Below, one piece after another: positions 16,534 to 25,172 of a stretch of 64,000 nt of DNA. Below the pieces are notes generated by a model, which was not told where the DNA came from, did not search any database, and saw only the letters and a list, made by a program, of their open reading frames with translations. The translations under genes were made by a program, and so were the position numbers. The stretch spans positions 1,984,001-2,048,000 of the forward strand of contig NZ_PDOF01000001.1 of the NCBI RefSeq assembly GCF_003226345.1, read 5' to 3'. Position 1 is the first letter of the stretch. Each line of letters starts with the position of its first letter. Source of the stretch: Alteribacter lacisalsi (GTDB lineage Bacteria; Bacillota; Bacilli; Bacillales; Salisediminibacteriaceae).

Positions 16534-17625
16534 ATGGCAGATATTACATTTAAGAATCTTTATAAAATTTACGATGGCGATGTTCAAGCCGTAACTGACT
16601 TTAATCTGGATATTCAGGACAAGGAGTTCATCGTTTTCGTTGGACCATCCGGCTGTGGTAAATCCACAACGCTTCGAATGGTTGCCGGACTCGAGGATAT
16701 TTCTAAAGGAGAACTTTACATCGGAGATAACATCGTCAATGAGGTTGCGCCGAAAGACCGTGACATTGCGATGGTATTCCAGAACTACGCTCTCTACCCG
16801 CACATGAATGTTTATGAGAACATGGCGTTTGGACTTAAGCTTCGTAAATTCAAGAAAGAAGATATCGATAAGCGTGTACGTGAAGCAGCCAAAATTCTCG
16901 GTCTTGAAGAGATGCTCGACCGTAAACCGAAAGCTATGTCCGGTGGACAGCGCCAGCGTGTTGCCCTTGGCCGTGCGATCGTACGGGATCCAAAAGTTTT
17001 CCTTATGGATGAGCCATTATCCAACCTTGATGCGAAACTTCGTGTACAGATGCGTGCTGAAATTACGAAGCTTCACCAGCGTCTGCAGACAACAACCATT
17101 TATGTAACACATGACCAGACAGAAGCGATGACGATGGCAACACGAATCGTCGTTATGAAGGACGGGCTGATTCAGCAGGTAGGACGTCCGAAAGACATCT
17201 ATGACTACCCTGAAAACGTCTTTGTCGGCGGCTTTATCGGGTCTCCGTCAATGAACTTCCTATCAGGAAAGCTTGTAGACAGTTACTTTGAACTTGAAAA
17301 CATGAAAATTAAAGTTCCTGAAGGGAAGCTCAAGCTTCTTGAGTCCTATAAAAATAAAGAACTTATTCTCGGTGTACGTCCTGAGGATATCCATGACGAG
17401 CCGGTATTCCTTGAATCATCTAAAGAAACTCAGCTCGAAGCGAAGATCGATGTAGCCGAGCTTATGGGTGCTGAGACATTCCTCTACTCCAAAATCGGTG
17501 AGCAGGACTTTATCGCCCGTGTCGACAGCCGTACAGATGTAACAAGCGGCAACATGATCCAGCTAGCTTTTGACATGAACAAAGCGCACTTCTTCGATGC
17601 AGAAACGGAAGAGCGCATCCGCTAA
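16534..17625 (+). CDS. msmX: MsmX/UgpC-type sugar ABC transporter ATPase
   Basis: The 363-residue ATPase has Walker A GPSGCGKST near residue 39, Q-loop in MVFQNYALYPHM, signature MSGGQRQRVALGRA, Walker B VFLMDEPLSNLDAK and the switch His in THDQTEAM. The C-terminal 120 residues form the TOBE/MOI domain with RPEDI. Length and motifs match MsmX of B. subtilis, a multitasking ATPase that serves several sugar importers. The ATG at 16534 has TGGAGG. No permease or binding protein genes are nearby, which is usual for msmX. The cre-like site upstream suggests carbon control. Confidence 0.92.
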   Translation: MADITFKNLYKIYDGDVQAVTDFNLDIQDKEFIVFVGPSGCGKSTTLRMVAGLEDISKGELYIGDNIVNEVAPKDRDIAMVFQNYALYPHMNVYENMAFGLKLRKFKKEDIDKRVREAAKILGLEEMLDRKPKAMSGGQRQRVALGRAIVRDPKVFLMDEPLSNLDAKLRVQMRAEITKLHQRLQTTTIYVTHDQTEAMTMATRIVVMKDGLIQQVGRPKDIYDYPENVFVGGFIGSPSMNFLSGKLVDSYFELENMKIKVPEGKLKLLESYKNKELILGVRPEDIHDEPVFLESSKETQLEAKIDVAELMGAETFLYSKIGEQDFIARVDSRTDVTSGNMIQLAFDMNKAHFFDAETEERIR

Positions 17626-17649
17626 TTTTGTGTAATCCCCCTTTATATA

Positions 17650-17709
17650 CGGAGAGGGTGTCCTGGAGTATGTGCCACGCGCACTTACAGGGCACCCTCT
17701 CCGCTTTTT
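17650..17709. terminator. Bidirectional terminator between msmX and the zinc-ribbon gene
   Basis: Eleven-base perfect arms CGGAGAGGGTG and CACCCTCTCCG, with T run on the plus strand and A-rich sequence on the other side. The zinc-ribbon gene ends inside its right arm region, so both genes likely share it. Confidence 0.85.
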
Positions 17710-17966
17710 TCGTTTCCTGTTTCGTCTATTGTCACGATCTTTTCTGTTCTGCATTTCTGACAGTAAATCATATGGGCACATCGGTGTTTTTTGTAATCAT
17801 CAGAAACGCCGTTACTCAGTTTAAGGGTCTCAATATCCTCGTAAGCGCTGTATTTATCAAAATAATCGGTGTACTTTCCACAGTCCTCCATAGGTCCAGA
17901 ACACGTCGGGCATATGCCCTTCTGTATCCTTTTCATCCCATTGCATACAGGGCAGAAACTGCTCAT
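17685..17966 (-). CDS. Small zinc-ribbon-like protein
   Basis: The 93-residue protein has CPVCNG at residues 5-10, CPTCSG at about 19-24, and a later HRCAHMIYCQKCRTE, giving two CxxC pairs plus a third Cys/His group, as in rubredoxin-like or zinc-ribbon modules. AAAGGAGTG precedes the ATG. The C-terminus is acidic and runs into the shared terminator. It may bind zinc and a nucleic acid or protein partner; I do not recognise the specific family. Confidence 0.68.
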   Translation of the reverse strand: MSSFCPVCNGMKRIQKGICPTCSGPMEDCGKYTDYFDKYSAYEDIETLKLSNGVSDDYKKHRCAHMIYCQKCRTEKIVTIDETGNEKSGEGAL

Positions 17967-18045
17967 CCGGTTACACTCCTTTCAGACCGAAGTTTTCATG
18001 CACACTGGTTTTATCTGAGTCTTGAAATTTACAGTGCCTTTCACA

Positions 18046-18076
18046 TAAAAAGAGGAAGGTTGCCCTCCCTCTTTAC
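18046..18076 (-). terminator. Terminator after the spore protein gene
   Basis: AAAGAGGGAGG and CCTTCCTCTTT arms with a GCAA loop, followed by TTT on the minus strand, 25 bases past the stop. Confidence 0.88.
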
Positions 18077-18100
18077 AGCCATGTTATTCACTTTTTCTGC

Positions 18101-18292
18101 TTACTGACCACCGTATTGCTTTTCAGCCTGCTGCACAAGACGCTTAGTGATCTCTCCACCTACAGATCCGTTAGAGCGTGCAGTAGAGTCCGGGCCAAGT
18201 TCCACCCCGAATTCCTGTGCGATTTCGTACTTCATTTGATCAAGAGCCTGTTGTACGCCTGGTACTACAAGTTTGTTTGAGCTGTTTGCCAT
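18101..18292 (-). CDS. sspB: Alpha/beta-type small acid-soluble spore protein
   Basis: The 63-residue protein [13 protein letters not shown]... contains the two conserved helices of alpha/beta SASPs: [18 protein letters not shown], with the GPR protease site at the EIAQEFGVE stretch, and [19 protein letters not shown]. The start at 18292 has AAGGAGGTG. In the dormant spore these proteins coat DNA, hold it in an A-like form and shield it from UV and heat. Position after yheE matches sspB in B. subtilis; paralogues are so alike that the exact letter is uncertain. A candidate sigma-G promoter precedes it. Confidence 0.93.
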   Translation of the reverse strand: MANSSNKLVVPGVQQALDQMKYEIAQEFGVELGPDSTARSNGSVGGEITKRLVQQAEKQYGGQ

Positions 18293-18314
18293 GTTTCTCA
18301 CCTCCTTGTACATC

Positions 18315-18344
18315 TAGTTTGTTTCAAAACTACGTGTATATGTG
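18315..18344 (-). promoter_or_regulatory. Candidate sigma-G promoter of the spore protein gene
   Basis: CACATA and CAAACTA on the minus strand with a 17-base spacer. The -10 matches CATACTA at six of seven positions, the -35 matches TGMATA at four of six. Placement 23 bases before the ATG's upstream region suits a forespore gene. Confidence 0.45.
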
Positions 18345-18460
18345 CAAGGATTGCTTAGTAATTTTTAGGAAAATAGAAAATAAATTATAATATCAAAATC
18401 TAGACTGGAATGCAAACAGAGTTTTTGACAGTCTTGATGCAATGGGCTATTAGGCCTCAC

Positions 18461-18528
18461 GTTATCGGATATATCGTTAATTTAGCGGATAAAACCCATC
18501 TTTCGCGGATAAATCTAGCGGATAATCA
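18461..18528 (+). repeat. GCGGATA-type short interspersed repeat, copy 1
   Basis: The motif (G)CGGATA occurs four times at 13-24 base intervals with A/T-rich spacers such as ATCGTTAATTTA. The same layout, including CGGATATATCGT and TTTAGCGGATAA, returns at 61.3 kb. It lies between the spore protein promoter and the CoA-transferase terminator. Confidence 0.6.
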
Positions 18529-18542
18529 TTATTCACATAAAA

Positions 18543-18577
18543 CGAAAATAGCTCCCGCCCGAAGGCAGGAGCTATCC
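18543..18577 (-). terminator. Terminator of the leucine-degradation operon
   Basis: ATAGCTCCTGCC and GGCGGGAGCTAT arms with a TTCG loop and a T-rich tail on the minus strand, 27 bases past the scoB stop. Confidence 0.92.
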
Positions 18578-18603
18578 ATTCTGAAACCGGATTTTTTCCG
18601 CTG

Positions 18604-19263
18604 TTATTTAAGTGAAGGATCAATCTGAAGTTCGGGTTCTGTAGCGTTTTGAATGTCCTCTACCGTGTAGTCTCCGATAATTTCCCGAAGGAGAAGCCCG
18701 TCACTTGTTACGTCAATGACAGCACGGTCTGTAATAATTCTGTCCACTACCTGCTTTCCTGTAAGCGGAAGATGGCATTCTTTCAGTATCTTCGGTTCGC
18801 CTTCACGGTTTACGTGCTCCATGATGATGACAACCTTCTGGGCACCGTGAACAAGGTCCATCGCGCCACCCATTCCTTTAATCATCTTCCCGGGAATCAT
18901 CCAGTTGGCAAGGTCCCCGTTTTCGGCAACTTCCATCGCGCCGAGAATCGCAACGTCAATATGGCCGCCGCGGATCATGGCAAAGCTTTCAGCACTGCTG
19001 AAATAAGAAGCGCCTTTGATTGCCGTAACGGTCTCTTTACCAGCGTTGATCAGGTCCGCATCCAGTTCTTCTTCATCGGGATAGGGTCCGATGCCGAGAA
19101 GACCATTTTCCGACTGAAGCACCACCTGTTTGTTTTCTGTAATATAGTTGGCCACCATGGTCGGCATACCGATGCCGAGGTTTACATAGTCACCATCGTG
19201 GATTTCCTTTTCTGCACGGCGGGCAATACGCTCCCGCATTTTATGACGGTCTACAACGCTCAT
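18604..19263 (-). CDS. scoB: 3-oxoacid CoA-transferase subunit B
   Basis: The 219-residue subunit has the family motif [15 protein letters not shown] near residue 30 and the catalytic Glu in [12 protein letters not shown] (E-N-G), which forms the glutamyl-CoA thioester. The start at 19263 has GAGGGGAGG; the 24-residue upstream extension overlaps scoA. With ScoA it moves CoA from succinyl-CoA to acetoacetate. Here it ends an operon whose HMG-CoA lyase makes acetoacetate, which gives a clear reason for its place. AtoA-type short-chain transferases are alike, so the exact CoA donor is not certain. Confidence 0.9.
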   Translation of the reverse strand: MSVVDRHKMRERIARRAEKEIHDGDYVNLGIGMPTMVANYITENKQVVLQSENGLLGIGPYPDEEELDADLINAGKETVTAIKGASYFSSAESFAMIRGGHIDVAILGAMEVAENGDLANWMIPGKMIKGMGGAMDLVHGAQKVVIIMEHVNREGEPKILKECHLPLTGKQVVDRIITDRAVIDVTSDGLLLREIIGDYTVEDIQNATEPELQIDPSLK

Positions 19264-19279
19264 GTTACGTTCCTCCCCT

Positions 19280-19975
19280 CTAGGCTTTTTGTGCCAGTGT
19301 TTTTCGTTCGATTCGTTTTTCCTGTTCACCGACAATCAATTTATTTACGTAAATGCTCGGTGTATGAATGGCTTCGGGATCAAGGTCGCCTGTCTCAACA
19401 AGCTCTTCTAATTCCGCAATGGTTACTTTTCCTGCGGCAGCAATCATCGGGTTAAAGTTGCGGGCAGTTTTACGGTAGACAAGGTTTCCATGGTGATCCC
19501 CTTTAAATGCTCTGACGAGACTGAAATCTGCCTGAAAGGCTTCCTCCAGGAGATATTCCCTGCCGTTAAACGTACGTACTTCTTTCCCCTCGGCGACTTT
19601 CGTTCCGACACCTGCAGGCGTGTAAAAGGCCGGAATTCCGGCGCCGCCTGCACGGATCCGTTCTGCCAGTGTTCCCTGGGGAACGAGTTCGACTTCAAGT
19701 TCACCGTTAAGCACCTGGCGTTCGAATTCCTTGTTTTCCCCTACGTAGGAAGCGTAAATTTTATCAATCTGTTTGTTTTCCAGAAGAAGGCCGAGACCCC
19801 AGTCATCGACACCGCAGTTGTTGGAAATGATCGTCAGGTTTCTTACACCTGTCTCACGCAGCGCTTTGATCAGGTTTTCGGGGATGCCGCAAAGACCGAA
19901 TCCTCCGACCATGATCGTAGCGCCATCTTTAATTTCACTCACTGCTTCTTCAAAAGATGAATAAATCTGTTTCAC
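19280..19975 (-). CDS. scoA: 3-oxoacid CoA-transferase subunit A
   Basis: The 231-residue subunit carries [19 protein letters not shown] near residues 15-34, the CoA-binding glycine loop of the alpha subunit, and [16 protein letters not shown]. The start is a GTG at 19975 with GGAGGGG six bases before it; a TTG six codons upstream lies inside that ribosome site. The stop is 16 bases before scoB. It activates acetoacetate to acetoacetyl-CoA, which can then be thiolysed to acetyl-CoA. Confidence 0.9.
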   Translation of the reverse strand: MKQIYSSFEEAVSEIKDGATIMVGGFGLCGIPENLIKALRETGVRNLTIISNNCGVDDWGLGLLLENKQIDKIYASYVGENKEFERQVLNGELEVELVPQGTLAERIRAGGAGIPAFYTPAGVGTKVAEGKEVRTFNGREYLLEEAFQADFSLVRAFKGDHHGNLVYRKTARNFNPMIAAAGKVTIAELEELVETGDLDPEAIHTPSIYVNKLIVGEQEKRIERKTLAQKA

Positions 19976-20054
19976 TGCTTTCCCCTCCTTCAAACTTTTT
20001 GGTTGGATTATTTGTTGATTACCGCTCGTTGCGCTCCATTCGGGCGGTTAGGCT

Positions 20055-21584
20055 TTAAACCGGATAGACTGGATGTTTACGGTCGGTAAACACCTGGTTT
20101 TTTGACCGGTAAAGATCAAGACGCTCTTCGAGTTCTTTTCGGAGATGATTTGCCGGGACTACTTCATCGACAATCAGCTCTGATGCCAAACGGTAAATAT
20201 CGATGTTTTCCTGATACTCTTTCCGCTTTTCCTGAATGAATGCTGCCCGTTCTTCCGGCGGCAGTTCACTAATTTTATTTGCATAAACGGCGTTCACCGC
20301 AGCTTCAGGTCCCATAACGGCTATCTGGGCAGTCGGCAGGGCAATACAGCAGTCCGGTTCAAAGGCAGGGCCTGCCATGGCATAAAGGCCTGCTCCGTAT
20401 GCTTTTCGCACGACAACGCTGATCTTCGGCACGGTTGCCTCCGACATGGCTGAGATCATTTTTGCACCGTGGCGAATGATCCCTGCTTTTTCCACCTTTG
20501 TGCCAATCATAAAGCCCGGTACATCAGCAAGGAAAATGAGCGGAATATGGTACGCGTCACAAAGCGTGATGAAACGGGCTGCTTTATCGGCTGAATCATG
20601 GAACAGTACTCCGCCCTTCTGACGGGGCTGATTCGCCACAAGACCGACAGGCTCACCGTTGATGCGGGCAAAACCAGTAATCAGTTCCTTTGCAAACAGG
20701 GCTTTCATTTCAAAGAAGCTTCCCTCATCAGTAATACGTGCAATGAGTTCCTGCATATCAAATGGAGCGTTCTGGTTTTTCGGGACGATCTCTTCGAGTG
20801 ACTTTTCAAAGTCAGGAACCGGAACGGCTTCCATCGGTTTGGTTTTCTGCTTGTAATTGCTCGGGAAATAGGACAGGTACTGCTTCGCTTTTTCGATCGC
20901 TTCTTCTTCGGAGGCGACAAGTATGTCCCCGCATCCGGAAGTGGAGCAGTGCATTTTGGCTCCGCCCATTTCCTCCAGCGATACTTTTTCTCCAATAACC
21001 ATTTCAGCCATCCGCGGAGAACCGAGGTACATAGAGGCGTTGCCATCTACCATCATGACCACGTCACAGAAAGCCGGGATATAAGCTCCGCCTGCTGCTG
21101 AAGGTCCGAAAAGGAGACAGATCTGCGGTACTTTCCCGCTCAGTTTCACCTGGTTGTAAAAGATTTTCCCAGCTCCGCGCCGGTTTGGAAACATCTCAAT
21201 CTGGTCCGTAATTCTGGCGCCTGCAGAGTCTACGAGATACAGAAGAGGCACTTCAAGTTTTTCGGCTGTCTCTTGAATTCGAATGATTTTCTCGACCGTG
21301 CGAGCTCCCCATGAGCCGGCTTTTACCGTCGAATCATTTGCCATAACACAAACTGTCTGACCGTTAATTTTTCCAGTTGCAGTAACAACACCATCTGCCG
21401 GAAGACCTTCGTTTTCGGAATTTGCAAACAGGCCGTCCTCTGCCCACGAACCTTCATCAAAAAGCATTTTGAGACGGTCCCGTACGAACATTTTGCCTTT
21501 TTCAGCATTCTTCTGATGATATTTTTCGCCGCCTCCGCGGTAAATCTGCTCTACTTTTTCCTGCCACTGCGCTTCATTACTCAT
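20055..21584 (-). CDS. yngE: Methylcrotonyl-CoA carboxylase carboxyltransferase subunit (YngE-like)
   Basis: The 509-residue carboxyltransferase has both crotonase-like halves. The first has GSWGARTVEKI and GPSAAGGAYIPAFCD, where backbone glycines form the oxyanion hole. The second has the acyl-CoA site around FLADVPGFMIGTKVEKAGI and RKAYGAGLYAMAGP. It matches AccD/PccB/MccB single-polypeptide subunits of about 510 residues, including B. subtilis YngE. With the biotin carboxylase and small biotin carrier of this operon it carboxylates an acyl-CoA; the neighbours (HMG-CoA lyase, hydratase) point to 3-methylcrotonyl-CoA rather than propionyl-CoA. Confidence 0.9.
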   Translation of the reverse strand: MSNEAQWQEKVEQIYRGGGEKYHQKNAEKGKMFVRDRLKMLFDEGSWAEDGLFANSENEGLPADGVVTATGKINGQTVCVMANDSTVKAGSWGARTVEKIIRIQETAEKLEVPLLYLVDSAGARITDQIEMFPNRRGAGKIFYNQVKLSGKVPQICLLFGPSAAGGAYIPAFCDVVMMVDGNASMYLGSPRMAEMVIGEKVSLEEMGGAKMHCSTSGCGDILVASEEEAIEKAKQYLSYFPSNYKQKTKPMEAVPVPDFEKSLEEIVPKNQNAPFDMQELIARITDEGSFFEMKALFAKELITGFARINGEPVGLVANQPRQKGGVLFHDSADKAARFITLCDAYHIPLIFLADVPGFMIGTKVEKAGIIRHGAKMISAMSEATVPKISVVVRKAYGAGLYAMAGPAFEPDCCIALPTAQIAVMGPEAAVNAVYANKISELPPEERAAFIQEKRKEYQENIDIYRLASELIVDEVVPANHLRKELEERLDLYRSKNQVFTDRKHPVYPV

Positions 21585-21612
21585 AGCTGGCTCCTTTCAC
21601 AAACCACAAAAG

Positions 21613-22389
21613 TTATTTTCCGGTATATTCAGGCTTGCGTTTTTCCTTAAATGCCTCAAGACCTTCAAGTCGGTCCCGTGTCGGGATCGTCACTTCGTAC
21701 GCTTTTGCCTCAATGGCAATCCCGGTAGTGAGATCTGTCTGTACGCCCTGATTAATCGCATATTTTGCCTGCTTAAGTGCGACAGGACCGTTTGAAACCA
21801 TTTTATCTGTAAGGGCTTCAACCTCTACTGTTAGGGAATCCTTGTCACACACTGCCGTGACAAGGCCCCAGTCCAGCGCCTTTTCTGCATCAATTTTCTT
21901 TCCGGTAAAGATCATTTCCTTTGCCCGGGCAGGACCAATTTCTCTGGGCAGGCGCTGCGTTCCGCCGGCACCTGGAATGATGGCCAGTGTCGTTTCTGTT
22001 AAAGCAAATGTTGTTTCTTTCGTGCAAAGTCTGATGTCACATGCAAGCGCAAGTTCGAATCCGCCGCCAAAAGCCGGGCCATTCAGAGCACATACAGTTG
22101 GGACCGGAAAAGCTGCAACAGCGTCTATCGTTTCACGGATCCGCTTTACCGCAAACGGAACCTCCTCCACCGGAAGTTCCCGCCGCTCTTTCAGGTCAGC
22201 ACCTGCACTGAACACTTTTTCTCCTGCACCGGTAATGACCAGGGCGCGTATATCCTGATCTATCGCAAGGGACTCAAGTGTGTCTGTTATTTCCTCAAGC
22301 ACCTGTCTGGACAGGGCATTGGCTGCTTCAGGCCGGTCAATGGTCAGCCAGGCCGTATGATTTTTCACGTGTGTACGAATAAAATCCAT
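21613..22389 (-). CDS. yngF: Enoyl-CoA hydratase, likely methylglutaconyl-CoA hydratase (YngF-like)
   Basis: The 258-residue crotonase-fold protein has the oxyanion-hole motif FSAGADLKERRE, GPAFGGGFELALACDIRL and the catalytic Glu region in TTLAIIPGAGGTQRLPR, where one of the two usual catalytic Glu positions (ALTETTLAIIPG) is visible. The ATG at 22389 has GGAGG five bases before; the ATG at 22401 encloses that site. Placed between the carboxylase and HMG-CoA lyase genes it should hydrate 3-methylglutaconyl-CoA to HMG-CoA. Substrate is inferred from context. Confidence 0.87.
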   Translation of the reverse strand: MDFIRTHVKNHTAWLTIDRPEAANALSRQVLEEITDTLESLAIDQDIRALVITGAGEKVFSAGADLKERRELPVEEVPFAVKRIRETIDAVAAFPVPTVCALNGPAFGGGFELALACDIRLCTKETTFALTETTLAIIPGAGGTQRLPREIGPARAKEMIFTGKKIDAEKALDWGLVTAVCDKDSLTVEVEALTDKMVSNGPVALKQAKYAINQGVQTDLTTGIAIEAKAYEVTIPTRDRLEGLEAFKEKRKPEYTGK

Positions 22390-22418
22390 AAAAGCCTCCA
22401 TTCTGGGCAGGAATTAAG

Positions 22419-23321
22419 TTACTCCCCTGCCCGGATTACTTCCATATAATGACTGTCAAGCGGTTTTCCGAGAGCTTCTTCAATAAACCGCCCTGCCTGG
22501 GCAAGCCGGGAAAGATCTGCACCTGTCTGAATGCCCATCTCATGAAGCATATACACAAGATCATCAGTAGCTACATTACCGGATGCGCCTTTGGCATACG
22601 GACAGCCCCCAAGTCCACCAAGAGCCCCGTCGTATGTATGAATGCCTGCTTTCAGTCCCACGAGTGTGTTTGCCAGAGCCATACCTCTGGTGTTGTGAAA
22701 ATGAAGGGCCAGATACTCAGGATTGATCCGGCTTGTCCAGTGATTCAGACTTGTTTCCACCTGAACAGGATTTCCCACCCCGATCGTGTCACCGAGGGAG
22801 ACTTCATAAACACCCATTTCCAGAAGACGGTCTGTTATACGGAGTACTTCCTCACCGGAAACGTCCCCTTCGTAGGGGCAGCCGAACACGGTGCTCAGGT
22901 ATCCCCTTACTTTTTTACCTGCACTTCTCGCTTCCCGCACAGTTTCTGACAATACAGGCAGTGTTTCATCAATTGTTTTATTTATATTTTTTTTACTGTG
23001 GGTGTCACTTGCAGACATGAAAACGGCAACTTCGTCAACGTCAGCCTCCATGGCTTTCTCGAGGCCTTTCATATTGGGTACGAGGGCGGCATACGTTACA
23101 CCTGGTTTTCGCTTGATCTGCGTTGCCACCTCATAGCAGTCAGCAAGAGCTGGAATCCACTTCGGATTCACAAAAGACGTGATTTCAATATAGTTGAGAC
23201 CGCTTTCAGAAAGCTCGTTGATCCACTCCACTTTTTTTTCTGTAGGTAAAAATGATTTTTCGTTCTGCAGTCCATCCCGGGGACCTACCTCTTTTATCAG
23301 AACGTGATCAGGATAAGCCAT
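22419..23321 (-). CDS. yngG: Hydroxymethylglutaryl-CoA lyase (YngG-like)
   Basis: The 300-residue TIM-barrel enzyme has the DRE-TIM opening EVGPRDGLQNE near residue 11, HFHNTRGMALANT with the metal-binding His pair, and the HMG-CoA lyase signature with active-site Cys in GGLGGCPYAKGASGNVATDD. The start at 23321 has AGGAGG eight bases before; the ATG at 23327 is too close. It splits HMG-CoA into acetyl-CoA and acetoacetate, the last committed step of leucine breakdown. B. subtilis YngG has about the same length. Confidence 0.93.
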   Translation of the reverse strand: MAYPDHVLIKEVGPRDGLQNEKSFLPTEKKVEWINELSESGLNYIEITSFVNPKWIPALADCYEVATQIKRKPGVTYAALVPNMKGLEKAMEADVDEVAVFMSASDTHSKKNINKTIDETLPVLSETVREARSAGKKVRGYLSTVFGCPYEGDVSGEEVLRITDRLLEMGVYEVSLGDTIGVGNPVQVETSLNHWTSRINPEYLALHFHNTRGMALANTLVGLKAGIHTYDGALGGLGGCPYAKGASGNVATDDLVYMLHEMGIQTGADLSRLAQAGRFIEEALGKPLDSHYMEVIRAGE

Positions 23322-23407
23322 TCGCATGTCCTCCTGTAACGGTTTTAACGACAGGGACAAAAGGAGCCCTACTGTTTCGTAAAGAGCTCCCCCGCCGCTG
23401 CCGGAAC

Positions 23408-23620
23408 TTATTTCAGTGTAAGAAGAACGTCGTCTTCATTCACAAAACTGCCTTCTTCAACTTTCAATTCTTCAACAACGCCGTCTTCTTCAGCAGTGAT
23501 CGGAATCTCCATTTTCATGGATTCCAGAATGACGACCTCTTGCCCTGCTGTTATCTGATCTCCTGGTGCAACTTGTACTTTCCATACGTTTCCTGCCATC
23601 GATGTTTTAACTTCCTTCAT
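23408..23620 (-). CDS. yngHB: Small biotin carboxyl carrier protein (YngHB-like)
   Basis: The 70-residue single-domain biotinyl protein has the biotinylation motif ESMKMEI near residue 34, with Lys as the attachment site, and the beta-sandwich turns VAPGDQITAGQ and VEEGSFVNEDD. A stand-alone carrier of this size is typical of the yng operon. Its gene lies 18 bases after the biotin carboxylase gene. It shuttles carboxybiotin between YngH and YngE. Confidence 0.93.
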   Translation of the reverse strand: MKEVKTSMAGNVWKVQVAPGDQITAGQEVVILESMKMEIPITAEEDGVVEELKVEEGSFVNEDDVLLTLK

Positions 23621-23638
23621 GATTGTTCACTCCTGTGC

Positions 23639-24997
23639 TTAGACTTGTGAGCTTTTCTTCTCAATTACATACTTCTGTACGAACTGAGTCGTGGCGCTGC
23701 CTTCTTTAAATACCTGGTGCTTCAGTGTTTCTATAAGCATGGGGATGTTCGTTTTTATGCCTTCCACCTCGGCCTGCTCCAGGCAGGCGGACATTTTGTC
23801 TATCGCATCCTGTCTGGTGGTGCCCCGGGAAATGATTTTCGCCAGCATCGGATCATAATAAGGTGTCACCTGGACGCCTTCTTCCACTCCGGAGTCGTAG
23901 CGGATCCCGTCCATTTCCGGAAAGGACCAGCGCTTCAGTTTCCCTGGTGAAGGGAAAAACGTAACCGGATCCTCGGCATAAATACGGACTTCAACCGCAT
24001 GCCCGTATGACATATTTCGCTCTTCAAGCTCGGAAATCCTCTTTTCCTCTGCAATTCGGATCTGCCATTCGACAAGATCAATACCGGTTACTTCCTCTGT
24101 GACCGGATGCTCCACCTGAAGGCGTGTATTCATTTCAAGGAAATAGATGTTTTCCTCTTCATCCACAAGAAATTCGATCGTACCGGCATTGGTGTAGCCG
24201 ATGTTGCCTGCTGCTTTTTCGGCGTAGGCAAAAAGGGACTTTCTGGTGTCCTCGCTGAGTTTTGGTGCCGGTGCTTCTTCAATAATTTTCTGATTGCGCC
24301 GCTGAATCGAGCAGTCACGCTCCCCGAGACAGATCACGTTCCCATGATGATCGCCAAACACCTGGGCTTCGATATGACGAGGGTTTTCGATAAATTTCTC
24401 AACGTAAAGTTCAGCTGAACCGAAAAACGTCTCCGCTTTTTTAATGACGGATGGGAGAACTTTAACAAGCTCTTCTTTATGATCGACCCGCTGCATACCG
24501 ATTCCGCCGCCGCCGGAAGCAGCTTTAATCATAACAGGATAGCCGATTTCAGCACACGCTCTGGCGACGGCTTTTTCTTCCTCTGATTCAAGAGTTTGAC
24601 CCGGAACCACTGGAACCCCTGCCTTGATCATCGCTTCTCTTGCTGCAATTTTATTTCCCATCGTTTCCATAATGCTTTCTGCCGGGCCGATAAAGGTGAT
24701 GCCGGCTTCTTTCACGCGCTTGCTGAATTCAGCGTTTTCGGAGAGAAAGCCATAGCCCGGGTGGATCGCATCAGCGCCGGTTTCTTTGGCGACCTCTAGG
24801 ATTTTATCCATATTCAAATAGCTTTCTTTCACCCGTGAGGGACCGATCCACCGTGCCTCATCGGCCGCTCTTGTGTGGACAGCCTGCTCGTCGGCATCTG
24901 AAAATACGGCTACTGTCTGAATTCCCAGGCGTTCACACGTTCTGAAGATGCGTACGGCAATCTCGCCTCGGTTGGCTACGAGCAGTTTCTTAATCAT
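23639..24997 (-). CDS. yngH: Biotin carboxylase subunit of acyl-CoA carboxylase (YngH-like)
   Basis: The 452-residue ATP-grasp enzyme has the biotin carboxylase opening KLLVANRGEIAVRIFR, the ATP loop KAASGGGGIGM, the catalytic stretch EMNTRLQVEHPVTEE with the metal-binding Glu and Asn and the Arg that steers bicarbonate, and HAVEVRIYAEDP. GGAGGAG precedes the ATG. Length equals AccC-type enzymes. In context it is the MCC alpha subunit without the fused carrier, which is encoded by the next gene. Confidence 0.92.
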   Translation of the reverse strand: MIKKLLVANRGEIAVRIFRTCERLGIQTVAVFSDADEQAVHTRAADEARWIGPSRVKESYLNMDKILEVAKETGADAIHPGYGFLSENAEFSKRVKEAGITFIGPAESIMETMGNKIAAREAMIKAGVPVVPGQTLESEEEKAVARACAEIGYPVMIKAASGGGGIGMQRVDHKEELVKVLPSVIKKAETFFGSAELYVEKFIENPRHIEAQVFGDHHGNVICLGERDCSIQRRNQKIIEEAPAPKLSEDTRKSLFAYAEKAAGNIGYTNAGTIEFLVDEEENIYFLEMNTRLQVEHPVTEEVTGIDLVEWQIRIAEEKRISELEERNMSYGHAVEVRIYAEDPVTFFPSPGKLKRWSFPEMDGIRYDSGVEEGVQVTPYYDPMLAKIISRGTTRQDAIDKMSACLEQAEVEGIKTNIPMLIETLKHQVFKEGSATTQFVQKYVIEKKSSQV

Positions 24998-25103
24998 CGA
25001 ATCTCCTCCGTTTTCAATTCGTTTTTTTACGATGTCTTTTATTTCTGCAGGCAGGGGCTAACGTTATGCAGTACTGTGTGCGAAAAGTCTTTTTACAGGC
25101 TCA

Positions 25104-25137
25104 GTGCCCTTTGCTTCCCGAACGGAGCCCAGGGCAC
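25104..25137 (-). other. Stable intercistronic hairpin after the acyl-CoA dehydrogenase gene
   Basis: GTGCCCT and AGGGCAC arms with partial inner pairing, but no T run on the minus strand. It lies in the 175-base gap between the dehydrogenase and the carboxylase genes, the only long gap in the operon. It could stabilise the upstream message or act as a partial terminator. Confidence 0.35.
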
Positions 25138-25172
25138 CTGGCCGGTCTGTCAGAAAGTATTCGGTTCCTTGT

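Noticed and set aside
17628-18107. Plus-strand frame of 159 residues after msmX
   Set aside because: It spans the terminator and lies opposite the zinc-ribbon gene, which has a good ribosome site and CxxC motifs.
24998-25172. Terminator splitting the leucine operon
   Set aside because: A stable hairpin is present but has no T run on the transcribed strand, so it was kept as an intercistronic hairpin only.
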